Assembly (NCBI RefSeq): GCF_040833995.1
Contig: NZ_CP162137.1
Coordinates: 2,836,001-2,900,000, forward strand
Length of the DNA: 64,000 bases
Direction: 5' to 3'
Source of the DNA: Leptospira sp. WS58.C1
Lineage (GTDB): Bacteria; Spirochaetota; Leptospiria; Leptospirales; Leptospiraceae
A program made the translations under genes and the position numbers. The notes beneath the pieces are model-generated. The model saw only the letters and a program-made list of their open reading frames with translations, did not search any database and was not told where the DNA came from. Positions within the stretch are counted from its first letter, which is position 1. Every line of letters starts with the position of its first letter. Shown here one piece after another: positions 48,158-57,211 of this stretch.

Positions 48158-50649
48158 TGGGGAAGAGCAAACCTTCTTCCTTTCCTAAAATTCTTTGCCT
48201 GATCTTATTTTCAGGTTTATGTTTTTTAGGAGTTCCTATCTTCTCCCAAGGAGAAGTTCTTCCCGAAAAAAAGACGGAGGAGAAAAAAGAAGATCCTAAT
48301 AAATCCAAAGTAAATCAGGAAGCCGGAAAGGAAATTAGTAATGGGAATAACGATAGAGGGTCTATCATCACCGTTACCGGTACTCGTAGAAAGGGTTTTT
48401 TAAAAGATTCCACCATCACTACGGAAGTGATCACCAGAAAAGATATAGATGCCATGGGCGCGAGAGACATCTCCCAAACTCTGGGTAACGTTCCCGGGAT
48501 AGAAGTTCGTCCCGCTCAAGCAGGAGAAAGAGGATCCACAGTTCGTTTGCAAGGTCTTGCAGGCCAAAACGTTCTGATCCTAGTAGACGGACAGAGGACC
48601 ACTGGACGGTTCAGCGGCTCCATAGACTTAACCAGATTTAAAGCGGAAGATATAGAAAGGATAGAGATCGTAAAAGGTGCGTCATCCGCACTTTACGGTT
48701 CGGATGCGATCGCGGGTGTGATCAATATCATCACTAAGGAGCAAAAAGATCCGTACTCTGCGAATTTTAGGACATTTATGGGAGGAGGAAATCCTCTTTA
48801 TTACGGTACCGGAACGGAATTCCGTAACTATGCATCTGTGGGAGTCCGTAAAGGAATCGTTTCCACTAATTTTACCGCAGGTTGGCATAGAGGAGACGGT
48901 TACGATCTAACTCCGGATGCCACCTTAGGTCCTAAAAACGGAAGGATAGAAAGCCTTTCGCCTAGTTATTCCCCCTTCCCCACCGACACCCCACTTTGGA
49001 CCAAACTTTATATTTTTCGCAGAAGACTACCTTATGAAGGCCCTCTAGAATCCACTTCAGGGAGTGCATTCGAAGATATAAACGTTTCCAATAAGACCAC
49101 TTTCGAGGTCTCCGAAACATTTAAGATAGGTTTCCAATTCTATTATAGATATCTGAACCAAAATGCGGTAGATGCTGTTCCTCCAAGAGGAGTATACGAT
49201 AGAAGCAATAAAACTCACGACTTCATGGGTGCCGTCAACGCGGATTGGGAAATAACAAAAACTTTAAACTTAAACGTAAACACAAACTACGCCAGATTTT
49301 TCGATACCTACACATACGACCAAAGAAAGTCGGACGCCCAAGATAGAAGAGAGAAGTTAGACAACGCGGTCACGGAAGTCAGAACCCGTTTAGATCATAA
49401 AATCTCCGACGGACATGTGATCTCTTACGGAGCGGAAACTTTGATAGACCAATTCTCTTCCGCCAGGATCGCCCCGGATTGTAAGAGAAATTTTCCGTAT
49501 ATCTGCGCGAGTGATATTCTCGGGGGAACGGATCCGTACCAAACCCAAAACGGATACGCCCAAAGACAAAGAAATGCATTTTATGTGCAGGACGAATGGA
49601 GAGTATCCAGCGCACCTAGGATCCAAATTGTACCAGGGATCCGTTCCGACCATGACTCCATTTACGGTGGACAGATCCTCCCTAAATTAGCGGTCCGTTA
49701 TGATGTGACCGATAAATTCCGTATTAGGGCAGCCAACGGTTTAGGGTATAGGGCTCCCAGCTTCCAGGATCTATATTATAATTTCATAAACCCAGGCGTG
49801 GGTTATAGAGTGGCGGGAAATCCGGACCTTAAACCCGAACTTTCTCGCAGTTATAACTTAGGGGGAGAATGGGAACCGAATAAGTTATTCTGGTTCAGCT
49901 TTAACTTCTTCTATAATAATATCGATAATTTGATCGGATTTAGGACAAACCCGACCAGGGATGCATCCGGATTACAGATCTTTAATACATCCAATTACCA
50001 AAAGGCGCTCACAAAAGGATTCGAATCTTCCGTCACTCTTAGGGTCCATCAGAATGTTTCACTGGGCGGCGGTTATACATATACCGATACTAGGGACGAA
50101 TTGACCAATCTCCCCCTTGAAGGAAGAGGTTATCATAGATGGAATGCGAATATACGTATAGATCACCAACCTAGCGGATTCAGCTTTTCCTTATTCGCGG
50201 TGATATTCGGAAAACAACCTTATTACTGTCAAAAAAATCCTCTTTGGTGTGATCCTCAATTGCCTACGGAGTTTTCCGCTCTTAGCGCTCAGCTTACTAC
50301 ACAAGCAACGAATACGATCAACGCGTTATTCGGAAGTATTCCGGGCGGGGTCCAAGAATATTGTACAGAAAGAAACATATCCTATTGTACAACTGGACCT
50401 ACTTACGGAGTGAGAATGGTAAACCCTCATACGAATTTGAATATCAGAGTTTCCCAAAAAATATTAGGGACTTTTGAATTATTCGCAGGTGTGGACAACC
50501 TTCTAGACACATTCGACCTTACTTATAATCCGCAAAGACCTAGATTCTATTATGTGGGGATAGATGGACGGTTCAGTGCGGGTGCGGCTCCTGCGGATTA
50601 TTCTGCGGCGCCGATCCCTTCTTCTTCGCCTATACCGGGGGTCCGGTAA
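48157..50649 (+). CDS. TonB-dependent outer-membrane receptor (heme)
   Basis: The 830-residue protein has a signal peptide (about residues 1-31), a Lys/Glu-rich linker, a TonB-box-like ITVTGTR stretch near residue 72, a plug domain (to about 185) and a 22-strand barrel. Plug motifs VRLQGLAGQNVLILVDG and LYGSDAIAGVINIITK are clear. The heme-receptor hallmarks YRAP (about 531) and NPDL (about 555) are present, but no His lies between them. The last barrel strand FYYVGIDGRF is followed by a 24-residue Pro/Ser/Ala tail. I start at ATG 48157, with AAGGAA upstream; a TTG one codon before is not needed. Confidence 0.9.
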   Translation: MGKSKPSSFPKILCLILFSGLCFLGVPIFSQGEVLPEKKTEEKKEDPNKSKVNQEAGKEISNGNNDRGSIITVTGTRRKGFLKDSTITTEVITRKDIDAMGARDISQTLGNVPGIEVRPAQAGERGSTVRLQGLAGQNVLILVDGQRTTGRFSGSIDLTRFKAEDIERIEIVKGASSALYGSDAIAGVINIITKEQKDPYSANFRTFMGGGNPLYYGTGTEFRNYASVGVRKGIVSTNFTAGWHRGDGYDLTPDATLGPKNGRIESLSPSYSPFPTDTPLWTKLYIFRRRLPYEGPLESTSGSAFEDINVSNKTTFEVSETFKIGFQFYYRYLNQNAVDAVPPRGVYDRSNKTHDFMGAVNADWEITKTLNLNVNTNYARFFDTYTYDQRKSDAQDRREKLDNAVTEVRTRLDHKISDGHVISYGAETLIDQFSSARIAPDCKRNFPYICASDILGGTDPYQTQNGYAQRQRNAFYVQDEWRVSSAPRIQIVPGIRSDHDSIYGGQILPKLAVRYDVTDKFRIRAANGLGYRAPSFQDLYYNFINPGVGYRVAGNPDLKPELSRSYNLGGEWEPNKLFWFSFNFFYNNIDNLIGFRTNPTRDASGLQIFNTSNYQKALTKGFESSVTLRVHQNVSLGGGYTYTDTRDELTNLPLEGRGYHRWNANIRIDHQPSGFSFSLFAVIFGKQPYYCQKNPLWCDPQLPTEFSALSAQLTTQATNTINALFGSIPGGVQEYCTERNISYCTTGPTYGVRMVNPHTNLNIRVSQKILGTFELFAGVDNLLDTFDLTYNPQRPRFYYVGIDGRFSAGAAPADYSAAPIPSSSPIPGVR

Positions 50650-50674
50650 AAACATTTTAAATGAGAGAACCGAT

Positions 50675-51529
50675 ATGAAAAAACTCATAACCTTGGCTTT
50701 GTTCCTCTGTTTACCTGCATCTATTTTCGCAGAGGCAAAGGATCTTAGGATCGTAACATTAAACGGAACAGTTTCCGAAATCGTTTTTGCATTAGGGAAA
50801 GGTAAATTAGTAGTGGGTAATGACACTTCTTCCCTTTATCCTCCGGAAGCTTTAGCGCTTCCTAAAGTAGGTTATCAAAGAGCTCTTTCAGCGGAAGGTA
50901 TTCTTTCCTTAAAACCGAATCTGATCCTTGGACTAGAATACGCAGGTCCCCCTGAAGTGATCGAACAACTCAAATCAGCCGGCATAAAAGTGATCATTTA
51001 TCCCGGATCACCCGGAGTGGAACCTGCATTGAATAATATTCTCGCTATCGGAAAAGACATCGGAGCGGAAAAAGAAGCTCAAAAGATCGTGCAAGATATC
51101 CGCAAAAAACATTCCAAAATTGCGGAGAAGGTTTCCAAATTAAAATCCAAACCGAAAGTACTATTCGTATATCATAGAGGAACTAGCCTCGCGCAAGTGT
51201 CCGGTACGGAAACTCCCGCGGATGAAATGATCCGGCTCGGAGGAGGGATCAATGCGGTGAACGGTTTCAAAGGTTTTAAACCGATCACGCCGGAAGCCGT
51301 AATCGCGGCACAACCTGATATCATCCTAATTCCAAGCAGAGGTTTAGAAAGTCTTGGCGGGAAAGACGGAGTATTCTCCCTTCCCGGTGTGAAAGATACC
51401 CCTGCCGGAAAAAAAGCGAGAGTGGTTTCGATAGACGATCTAGTTCTTTTAGGTTTCGGACCTAGACTTGGTCAGGGTATCGAGGAATTATTCGAATCAT
51501 TCCATTCTAAAACTTCTGAGAAAAAATGA
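50675..51529 (+). CDS. hmuT: Heme ABC transporter periplasmic binding protein (HmuT)
   Basis: HmuT carries heme across the periplasm to HmuUV. The 284-residue protein has a signal peptide ending near FAEA and the two-lobed class III binding-protein layout with few residues between lobes. VGYQRALSAEGILSLKP contains Y67, matching the heme-ligand Tyr of ShuT/PhuT. The frame is open upstream, overlapping the receptor gene, but ATG 50675 gives the signal peptide and follows GAGAG. It overlaps hmuU by 4 nt. Confidence 0.92.
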   Translation: MKKLITLALFLCLPASIFAEAKDLRIVTLNGTVSEIVFALGKGKLVVGNDTSSLYPPEALALPKVGYQRALSAEGILSLKPNLILGLEYAGPPEVIEQLKSAGIKVIIYPGSPGVEPALNNILAIGKDIGAEKEAQKIVQDIRKKHSKIAEKVSKLKSKPKVLFVYHRGTSLAQVSGTETPADEMIRLGGGINAVNGFKGFKPITPEAVIAAQPDIILIPSRGLESLGGKDGVFSLPGVKDTPAGKKARVVSIDDLVLLGFGPRLGQGIEELFESFHSKTSEKK

Positions 51530-52656
51530 TTGTACCCTCTCCGGAAACATCCTCTCCTATAATAAAAAATTCAGGGGAAGAAAAGAAGAAAAAAAAAGGA
51601 CGTAAGGTCCCGCCGATCCTCGTATTTATAGTGTTAGCTGTCGGACTTTTCGGGATAGGAATACTTTCCCTTAAATTCGGATCGATACAACTTTCTATGG
51701 GAGAGATCCTGAAAGTATTGCTTCTAGGACAAGACTCCTTATCCGAATTGGAGGTCCCGTATTCCGTTCTCGTTTGGAATTTGAGAATGCCTAGGCTCTT
51801 ATTATCTATGATAGTCGGAGCCTGCCTTGCTTCCGCTGGAGTTTGTATTCAAGGACTATTTCGAAATCCGTTAGTCGAACCGGGATTTATTGGAGTGAGC
51901 CCCGGAGCGGCATTAGCGGCTTCCACTTGGATCGTTTTTTCCGAAAAGATACTCACTTTTTTCCCCCCTGAATTAAAAGGAAAAGAAAGTTACCTTCTAC
52001 AGTTATTCGCCTTTTGCGGAGCGCTTGCCGTTTCTTTCTTCTTACATTTGGTCTCCAAAAGAGAAGGAGGCGGGTTCTCCTTAGTTTTAGTTTTGGCAGG
52101 GATCGCGGTGAATGCGACGGTTGTTTCCCTTTTAGGATTTTTATCCTATCTCGCAGACGACACACAACTTAGGAACCTTACTTTCTGGAGTTTGGGAAGT
52201 ATGGCAGTCGCAAGTTGGCATAAAATTTATCTGTTAGGTTTTGTACTTCTCATCGTAACGTTTTTCTTTCCGGTACTCGCCAGAGGTTTGGACGCTTTGG
52301 CCTTAGGAGAAGCGGAAGCTTTTCACACGGGTTTTAAGGTAAGAAGGATCCGAAATCTTACCATCGTTCTCGCAAGTCTATTAGTCGGCGTAAGTATTTC
52401 GATCTGTGGAAATATCGCGTTCGTAGGTTTGATTGTACCGCATATTCTAAGAACGGTTTTAGGACCAGGCCATAAAACGTTACTCCCTGCTTCATTATTC
52501 GGAGGAGCATTGCTGATGGCGATAGCGGACCTAGCGGCACGAACTGTTGCCTTTCCTTCCGAACTTCCGATCGGAATCATCGCAGCCGGTATAGGTGGTC
52601 CATTCTTCCTATTCTTAATCCTGCAAGCAAAACGTAGAGAAGGAGAATTCAGATGA
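51526..52656 (+). CDS. hmuU: Heme ABC transporter permease (HmuU, FecCD family)
   Basis: The 376-residue inner-membrane permease has about ten helices after a ~30-residue Lys/Glu-rich cytoplasmic N-terminus. It shows VLVWNLRMPRLLLSMIVGACLA, GLFRNPLVEPGFIGVSPGAALA, the ATPase-coupling region CGNIAFVGLIVPHILR, and the C-terminal ELPIGIIAAGIGGPFFLFL motif, all standard for FecCD. Overlaps of 4 nt on both sides tie it to hmuT and hmuV. Confidence 0.94.
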   Translation: MIVPSPETSSPIIKNSGEEKKKKKGRKVPPILVFIVLAVGLFGIGILSLKFGSIQLSMGEILKVLLLGQDSLSELEVPYSVLVWNLRMPRLLLSMIVGACLASAGVCIQGLFRNPLVEPGFIGVSPGAALAASTWIVFSEKILTFFPPELKGKESYLLQLFAFCGALAVSFFLHLVSKREGGGFSLVLVLAGIAVNATVVSLLGFLSYLADDTQLRNLTFWSLGSMAVASWHKIYLLGFVLLIVTFFFPVLARGLDALALGEAEAFHTGFKVRRIRNLTIVLASLLVGVSISICGNIAFVGLIVPHILRTVLGPGHKTLLPASLFGGALLMAIADLAARTVAFPSELPIGIIAAGIGGPFFLFLILQAKRREGEFR

Positions 52657-53510
52657 GTCTCGTATTGTCGGACGTTTCCTTATCCAGAGGCGGAAGGTTC
52701 CTATTATCGGGGATTAACTTAAGTTTGTATCCGGGTGAACTTTTAATCGTGCTCGGTCCGAACGGGGCCGGAAAATCCACCTTATTAAAATTATTTTCCG
52801 GAGAAATATCGCCGGACAAAGGATTGGTGCTATTGGATGGGATCCCTTTGTCCGAGTACGATTCCGAAGACCTAGCGTTCCGCAGAAGTGTTCTCTCCCA
52901 AGAATCCGAGATCCATTTTCCGTTTATCGCGGATGAGATCGTTCGTATGGGAAGGTCCTGCTCCAAATTAAGAGTTCCTAAACCGTTAGAAGATCGGATC
53001 ACTGAAGATGCTTTTCATGCGGTTCACCTTGGAGATAGAGAAAGATTCCAAACCTATAATAAACTTTCGGGCGGCGAAAAACAAAGGACCCAGATGGCCA
53101 GGGTCCTAGTCCAAGACAAGGAACCTACCCAAAGAGAAAGTTATGTTCTTTTGGACGAGCCGGGGGCATCTTTAGATCCGAACAGAATCCATTCTTTATT
53201 AGAAAAAGCGAAACAACTCAGTAAAGAAGGAAGAGGAGTACTCTGCATACTTCATGACCTGAACCTAGCTTTGAGATATGCGGATCGGATCGCAGTATTA
53301 AAAGAAGGTAAAATACTGGAGGACGGAGTTCCGGAGAATATACTGGACGAAAAATTTGTCTTAGAACATTTCCGCTTGCGAACTAAAAAGATACCTTTCC
53401 CGGAAGGAGGGCATTATCTCATACCCCTCGGTCCCGCAGAAACACACGCTACAAACAACCTGCCCTATTCAATAGATGCTAAAGGAGTAAAAGAAAATGT
53501 CCATCGCTGA
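52653..53510 (+). CDS. hmuV: Heme ABC transporter ATPase (HmuV)
   Basis: The 285-residue ATPase drives heme import with HmuU. It has Walker A GPNGAGKST (residues 35-43), the signature LSGGEKQR near residue 137, Walker B YVLLDEPGASLD near residue 163 and the switch His in CILHDLNLALRYADR. Length is normal apart from a ~30-residue C-terminal extension. It overlaps hmuS by 14 nt. Confidence 0.95.
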   Translation: MSLVLSDVSLSRGGRFLLSGINLSLYPGELLIVLGPNGAGKSTLLKLFSGEISPDKGLVLLDGIPLSEYDSEDLAFRRSVLSQESEIHFPFIADEIVRMGRSCSKLRVPKPLEDRITEDAFHAVHLGDRERFQTYNKLSGGEKQRTQMARVLVQDKEPTQRESYVLLDEPGASLDPNRIHSLLEKAKQLSKEGRGVLCILHDLNLALRYADRIAVLKEGKILEDGVPENILDEKFVLEHFRLRTKKIPFPEGGHYLIPLGPAETHATNNLPYSIDAKGVKENVHR

Positions 53511-54582
53511 ATCGTTAGAAATCGAGAATATCATCAAAGATTGGAAACAGATCAAAGAAACACAACCTCGTCTTAGAATGAGAGAGATCGCTTCCCAACT
53601 CAAAACTTCGGAAGGCGGATTATTGGCCGCCTCCGAGATCTCCAAAGCGGAAGGATTTCCTCAAGTTACTTCCCTACAAACCAATTGGGGAGAATTATTC
53701 GCCAGATTCGGAGAATTGGGGCATGTAATGGTCCTGACTCGTAATGAGGCTTGTGTACATGAAAGAAAAGGAATATTCGAAAAAGTGAGTTCCGGTCCGG
53801 GACATATCTTAGTCGTTGGTCCGGATATCGACCTCAGGCTTTTTCCCGGGATTTGGAAATTCGGATTTTCCGTGGAAGAACCTAAACAAGATTCGGTTCA
53901 AAGATCCTTTCAGTTCTTCAACGAGAAGGGAGAAGCGATGTTCAAACTTTTCCTTACGGACAAATCGAACGTATCCGCTTGGGAAAAACTAAGATCGGAA
54001 TTCCAAAACGGATCTCCCGACTTCTCCTCTTTATTCTCCTCAGAAACTAAAATTGAAACTTCCATTCTAGAGAACAAAGAACTTAAGGAAGAAACCAAAA
54101 CCGAATTCCTGAACGATTGGGGAAAATTGGAAGATACCCATGAATTTTTCTCTCTATTAAAAAAACATGGTATTTCCAGGATCCAATCTATGGAAATTGC
54201 GAATGGTAAATTCACTAAACCCGTAGAGACAAAAGCCGTGTTACGAATGTTGGAAATGGCATCCTTGGACAGAACACCGATCATGGTTTTTGTAGGAAAC
54301 CCCGGTTCCATCCAGATCCATACGGGAGAAGTCACAAATATTAAGGTTTTAGAATCTTGGTGGAATGTTCTGGATCCTGAATTCAACTTACATTTAAGAT
54401 CCGATCTGATCTCTAAAGTGTATATAGTGGATAAACCTTCCAAAGACGGCGTGATCCATTCCATGGAAGTATACGACGCAAACGGTGAACTAATCGTTCA
54501 GTTTTTCGGGAAAAGGAAACCGGGACAACCGGAAAGAACGGACTGGGTCGGCCTATTAGACAAGGTGTCTGTACCCGCTTAA
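53497..54582 (+). CDS. hmuS: Hemin-degrading / heme-trafficking factor (HmuS/HemS)
   Basis: HemS/ChuS-type proteins bind imported heme in the cytoplasm and release iron or pass heme on. The 361-residue protein has the two structural repeats of the family: VGPDIDLRLFPGIWKFGF near residue 107 and a second copy with LRSDLISKVYIVDKP near residue 305. H215 in EDTHEFFSLLK matches the heme-ligand His of HemS. It ends the operon, 56 nt from a convergent gene, where a 12-bp inverted repeat lies. Confidence 0.93.
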   Translation: MSIAESLEIENIIKDWKQIKETQPRLRMREIASQLKTSEGGLLAASEISKAEGFPQVTSLQTNWGELFARFGELGHVMVLTRNEACVHERKGIFEKVSSGPGHILVVGPDIDLRLFPGIWKFGFSVEEPKQDSVQRSFQFFNEKGEAMFKLFLTDKSNVSAWEKLRSEFQNGSPDFSSLFSSETKIETSILENKELKEETKTEFLNDWGKLEDTHEFFSLLKKHGISRIQSMEIANGKFTKPVETKAVLRMLEMASLDRTPIMVFVGNPGSIQIHTGEVTNIKVLESWWNVLDPEFNLHLRSDLISKVYIVDKPSKDGVIHSMEVYDANGELIVQFFGKRKPGQPERTDWVGLLDKVSVPA

Positions 54583-54592
54583 AAAGCAGGAC

Positions 54593-54628
54593 CGTTAGCT
54601 CTTTTAGAATACGTCCAAAGAGCTAACG
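54593..54628. terminator. 12-bp inverted repeat between hmuS and DoxX-like gene
   Basis: CGTTAGCTCTTT (54593-54604) and AAAGAGCTAACG (54617-54628) are perfect reverse complements around a 12-nt loop, in the gap between convergent genes. It is a likely bidirectional terminator; no long T run follows on either strand. Confidence 0.6.
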
Positions 54629-54638
54629 AAATTCTCCC

Positions 54639-55067
54639 TTAAACACTCTTATGCGTTTCTATATAGAAATCGGCCGAGATACGTCCGGAACCATACAAAG
54701 AAAAGTGTAAAAGTAAAAGTAGAATCATGGATGCATAAGGTAGATTTGATCCAGGGGATACAAAACCTTCTCTTGCATGAATGAACAAAACTGCCCCGAC
54801 TAGAACAGGCAATTGTAAAATCGCTGAAAATCTAGTCAGAAGTCCGACCATCAACAGCACACCACCGCAAATGTGAGCAATCACAATATAATGAGCGAGC
54901 AATGTGGAAGCATAAGGAGCGTTATTCAGTTCCATGAGTCGGATAAGTGCATCCGTATCCGCAAGGAACGCCAACCCCTTATACACAAGAACCCCGCCTA
55001 AATACACGCGGACCATATCGATCCACCAATCCCGATGAGTCTCTAACCAATCATGCCATTTTTCCAT
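54639..55067 (-). CDS. DoxX-family membrane protein
   Basis: The 142-residue protein has four membrane helices and DoxX-family motifs: MVRVYLGGVLVYKGLAFL in the first helix, IVIAHICGGVLLMVGLLTRFSA in the middle and a C-terminal LLLLHFSLYGSGRISAD. DoxX-like proteins take part in redox, sulfur and quinone chemistry at the membrane; the exact role here is unknown. I start at ATG 55067 since GGAGG lies 5 nt upstream; the longer frame adds nine residues without a ribosome site. Confidence 0.87.
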   Translation of the reverse strand: MEKWHDWLETHRDWWIDMVRVYLGGVLVYKGLAFLADTDALIRLMELNNAPYASTLLAHYIVIAHICGGVLLMVGLLTRFSAILQLPVLVGAVLFIHAREGFVSPGSNLPYASMILLLLLHFSLYGSGRISADFYIETHKSV

Positions 55068-55213
55068 ACGGACCTCCGTCCTGTGATGGAACATTCTATC
55101 TTTCTTTTTTTGAAAATCAAGACCTCTTGTAAAAAAGAGATCCTATATAATCGAACAATCGTTTATTAATATATGTGTAAACTCATCCGAAAGGATTATC
55201 GTTTAAAAAAAGC

Positions 55214-55786
55214 CTATTTGCAGAATAACTTTCTATTTTCCAATCTGCATTTTTTCGTTTTGCCCGCTTTCGTATACTTACCGTTCCCATTACCTTCTTG
55301 CGTAAACGATCCGGTAAAAACGGAACCGTCCCGAAACACATAACGTCCTGAGCCTGATTTTTTATCTTCGGACCAATTACCTTCGTATCTATCTCCGTCA
55401 GAATACGCTAAGGTTCCCCAACCTTCTCGCATCTCCCCCACAAATCTACCCGAGTAAACGTCTTTGGTATCGTAAACATAGATACCTTCCCCGTTCCTAC
55501 AATTTCCTTTTTTACATCCCGGAGAGCCGCTTGCAAAAGATCTAAGGCTGACTCCCGGACTCGGTTCCGGTTTCCTTTCGATCGGTTTGCCATCCGCATC
55601 CTCATCAAAATATTCTCTGGAAGAAAGATCAGATTCCTGATCCCTATCATCCGCTTTCTTTTTTGGTTTTAATCTTTCGATCTCCGGGTTGGATTTCGGT
55701 TTCGGTTTGGAACAATTGGAAAAGAAGAAGGAACTGGAAAATAGGAATACGGATAAGACGGTCGAACTGAAAATCTTTTTGATCAT
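55214..55786 (-). CDS. MORN-repeat lipoprotein
   Basis: The 190-residue protein has a lipoprotein signal ending in FFFSNC (C25). A charged linker with Lys, Asp, Glu and Pro follows (to about residue 85), then three to four MORN repeats (about 95-180), seen as YSGRFVGEMREGWG, YEGNWSEDKKSGSG and FTGSFTQEGNGNG. MORN repeats bind lipids or proteins in eukaryotes; in bacteria they are mostly of unknown role. It is likely anchored at the outer or inner membrane facing the periplasm or surface. Confidence 0.88.
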   Translation of the reverse strand: MIKKIFSSTVLSVFLFSSSFFFSNCSKPKPKSNPEIERLKPKKKADDRDQESDLSSREYFDEDADGKPIERKPEPSPGVSLRSFASGSPGCKKGNCRNGEGIYVYDTKDVYSGRFVGEMREGWGTLAYSDGDRYEGNWSEDKKSGSGRYVFRDGSVFTGSFTQEGNGNGKYTKAGKTKKCRLENRKLFCK

Positions 55787-55842
55787 TCTGGATCCCGGAT
55801 TCCCTACAGAGAGCCCGGGAAGTTCAGAATGTCAATAAAGTT

Positions 55843-57078
55843 CTAAGACTGTTTTTCCAAAACAAGCAGAGTGATCTCGGAAGGAGCTCCTATTCGCAAC
55901 GGAGGTCCCCAATATCCGGTTCCCCTGCTCACGTAAAGTTGGGTATCTTCCCATTTGCTCAAACCCGCCACGAACTTTTGGAACAGATGAATAAACACAT
56001 TTCCGGGAAAGTATTGGCCTCCATGAGTATGACCGGAAAGTTGTAGATCGTAACCCACCCTTGCCGCCTCAAAAATAGAATTCGGTTGGTGTGCAAGCAG
56101 CACCTTATAATGAGCCTCTTCCGTTCCGAGAGAAGCCTGCATAGGATCAGTCTTATGACCGGGGATGATCGTGTGAGCCTTATAGTCGGTCACACCTGCA
56201 ACAGCTATCTTAGCACCGTTATGATCAATTAGTTTATTCTGATTTAATAATACGTGTATTCCAAGATCTTCCAGTTCCCGGATCCATGCGATCACTCCGG
56301 AATAATATTCATGGTTCCCTGTCACAAAGAATGTGCCATATTTGGATTCCAGGTCTTTCAACGGAGAAACATGATGTTTCAGCATATTTACCGTTCCATC
56401 CACCAGATCCCCGGTGATAGCAACCAGATCAGGTTCTAACGAATTTGTCCTAGAAACAACTCCTTCTAAAAAATTCCCTTTGATCGTAGGTCCGATATGG
56501 ATATCCGAGAGTTGTGCGATCTTAAATCCATGCAAACCGTCAGGGAGATCCTTTACCTTGATCTTCACATGTTTAACCCTAGGTGTTTTTTTCGCCTGGT
56601 AAAATCCGAAAACGGTTAAACCGCCTGCGATCCCCAAAAGGGTAAAAGAAGAGATTCTGGCTAAAAATTCCCCTCTTCCGAATTTTTCTCCCGCGAACAA
56701 TACCTCGGTCCGAGTAGATGCGACGGAAATACTACCCGATTGCAGAAGATCCGAAAGATAAATTACACCTTTCCAAACCAAGTTTCCCAGGTCCCTAAAA
56801 ACCACAAAAGATACGAGGATGGTCGCAAACCCCAAAGTAGTGAAAGCGGAATACGCCCAGAACTTCTGTAATCGGGTTTCCTTATAAAAGATACTTAAAA
56901 GATAAGCGCTAGGGGTGAGAAGGACCAGAAAAACCACTCCGATCCAGAGCAAAACCGTTTCAAAACTTTCGAGTTCGAAAGGTTCGATTAAACGACTGGT
57001 CGCATAAGAATAACCTATTAAAAGAATTACGGTAAAAACGCTGAGAAAAATCAATAACCTTTGCAAATCGAACTCCAT
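55843..57078 (-). CDS. Membrane-anchored calcineurin-like metallophosphoesterase
   Basis: The 411-residue protein has four to five N-terminal membrane helices (about residues 1-160) and a C-terminal YkuE/YaeI-type phosphoesterase domain. The metal ligands are all present: QLSDIHIGP, AITGDLVDG, VTGNHEYYSG, and LSGHTHGGQ. YaeI-like enzymes act on lipid phosphates such as UDP-diacylglucosamine, so a lipid substrate is possible. It stands alone, divergent from the phosphatase gene at 57212. Confidence 0.9.
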   Translation of the reverse strand: MEFDLQRLLIFLSVFTVILLIGYSYATSRLIEPFELESFETVLLWIGVVFLVLLTPSAYLLSIFYKETRLQKFWAYSAFTTLGFATILVSFVVFRDLGNLVWKGVIYLSDLLQSGSISVASTRTEVLFAGEKFGRGEFLARISSFTLLGIAGGLTVFGFYQAKKTPRVKHVKIKVKDLPDGLHGFKIAQLSDIHIGPTIKGNFLEGVVSRTNSLEPDLVAITGDLVDGTVNMLKHHVSPLKDLESKYGTFFVTGNHEYYSGVIAWIRELEDLGIHVLLNQNKLIDHNGAKIAVAGVTDYKAHTIIPGHKTDPMQASLGTEEAHYKVLLAHQPNSIFEAARVGYDLQLSGHTHGGQYFPGNVFIHLFQKFVAGLSKWEDTQLYVSRGTGYWGPPLRIGAPSEITLLVLEKQS

Positions 57079-57211
57079 CCATCGGACTAATATATCCGAC
57101 CGAAAAAAGGAGTAAGAGTTCCGCTAAAAACCGCCTTTCTCACATTTTGTTCCTACAGAAAACGACAATCCGTTGACTTACTCGCCGATACGTGAGAGTC
57201 TTGCCCCATCT

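Noticed and set aside
50564..50674. Upstream extension of hmuT inside the receptor gene
   Set aside because: It is Arg-rich, out of frame with the receptor, and hides the clear signal peptide that begins at 50675.
53910..54464. 184-codon open frame antisense to hmuS
   Set aside because: hmuS has clear family motifs; the antisense frame has none and is explained by codon bias.
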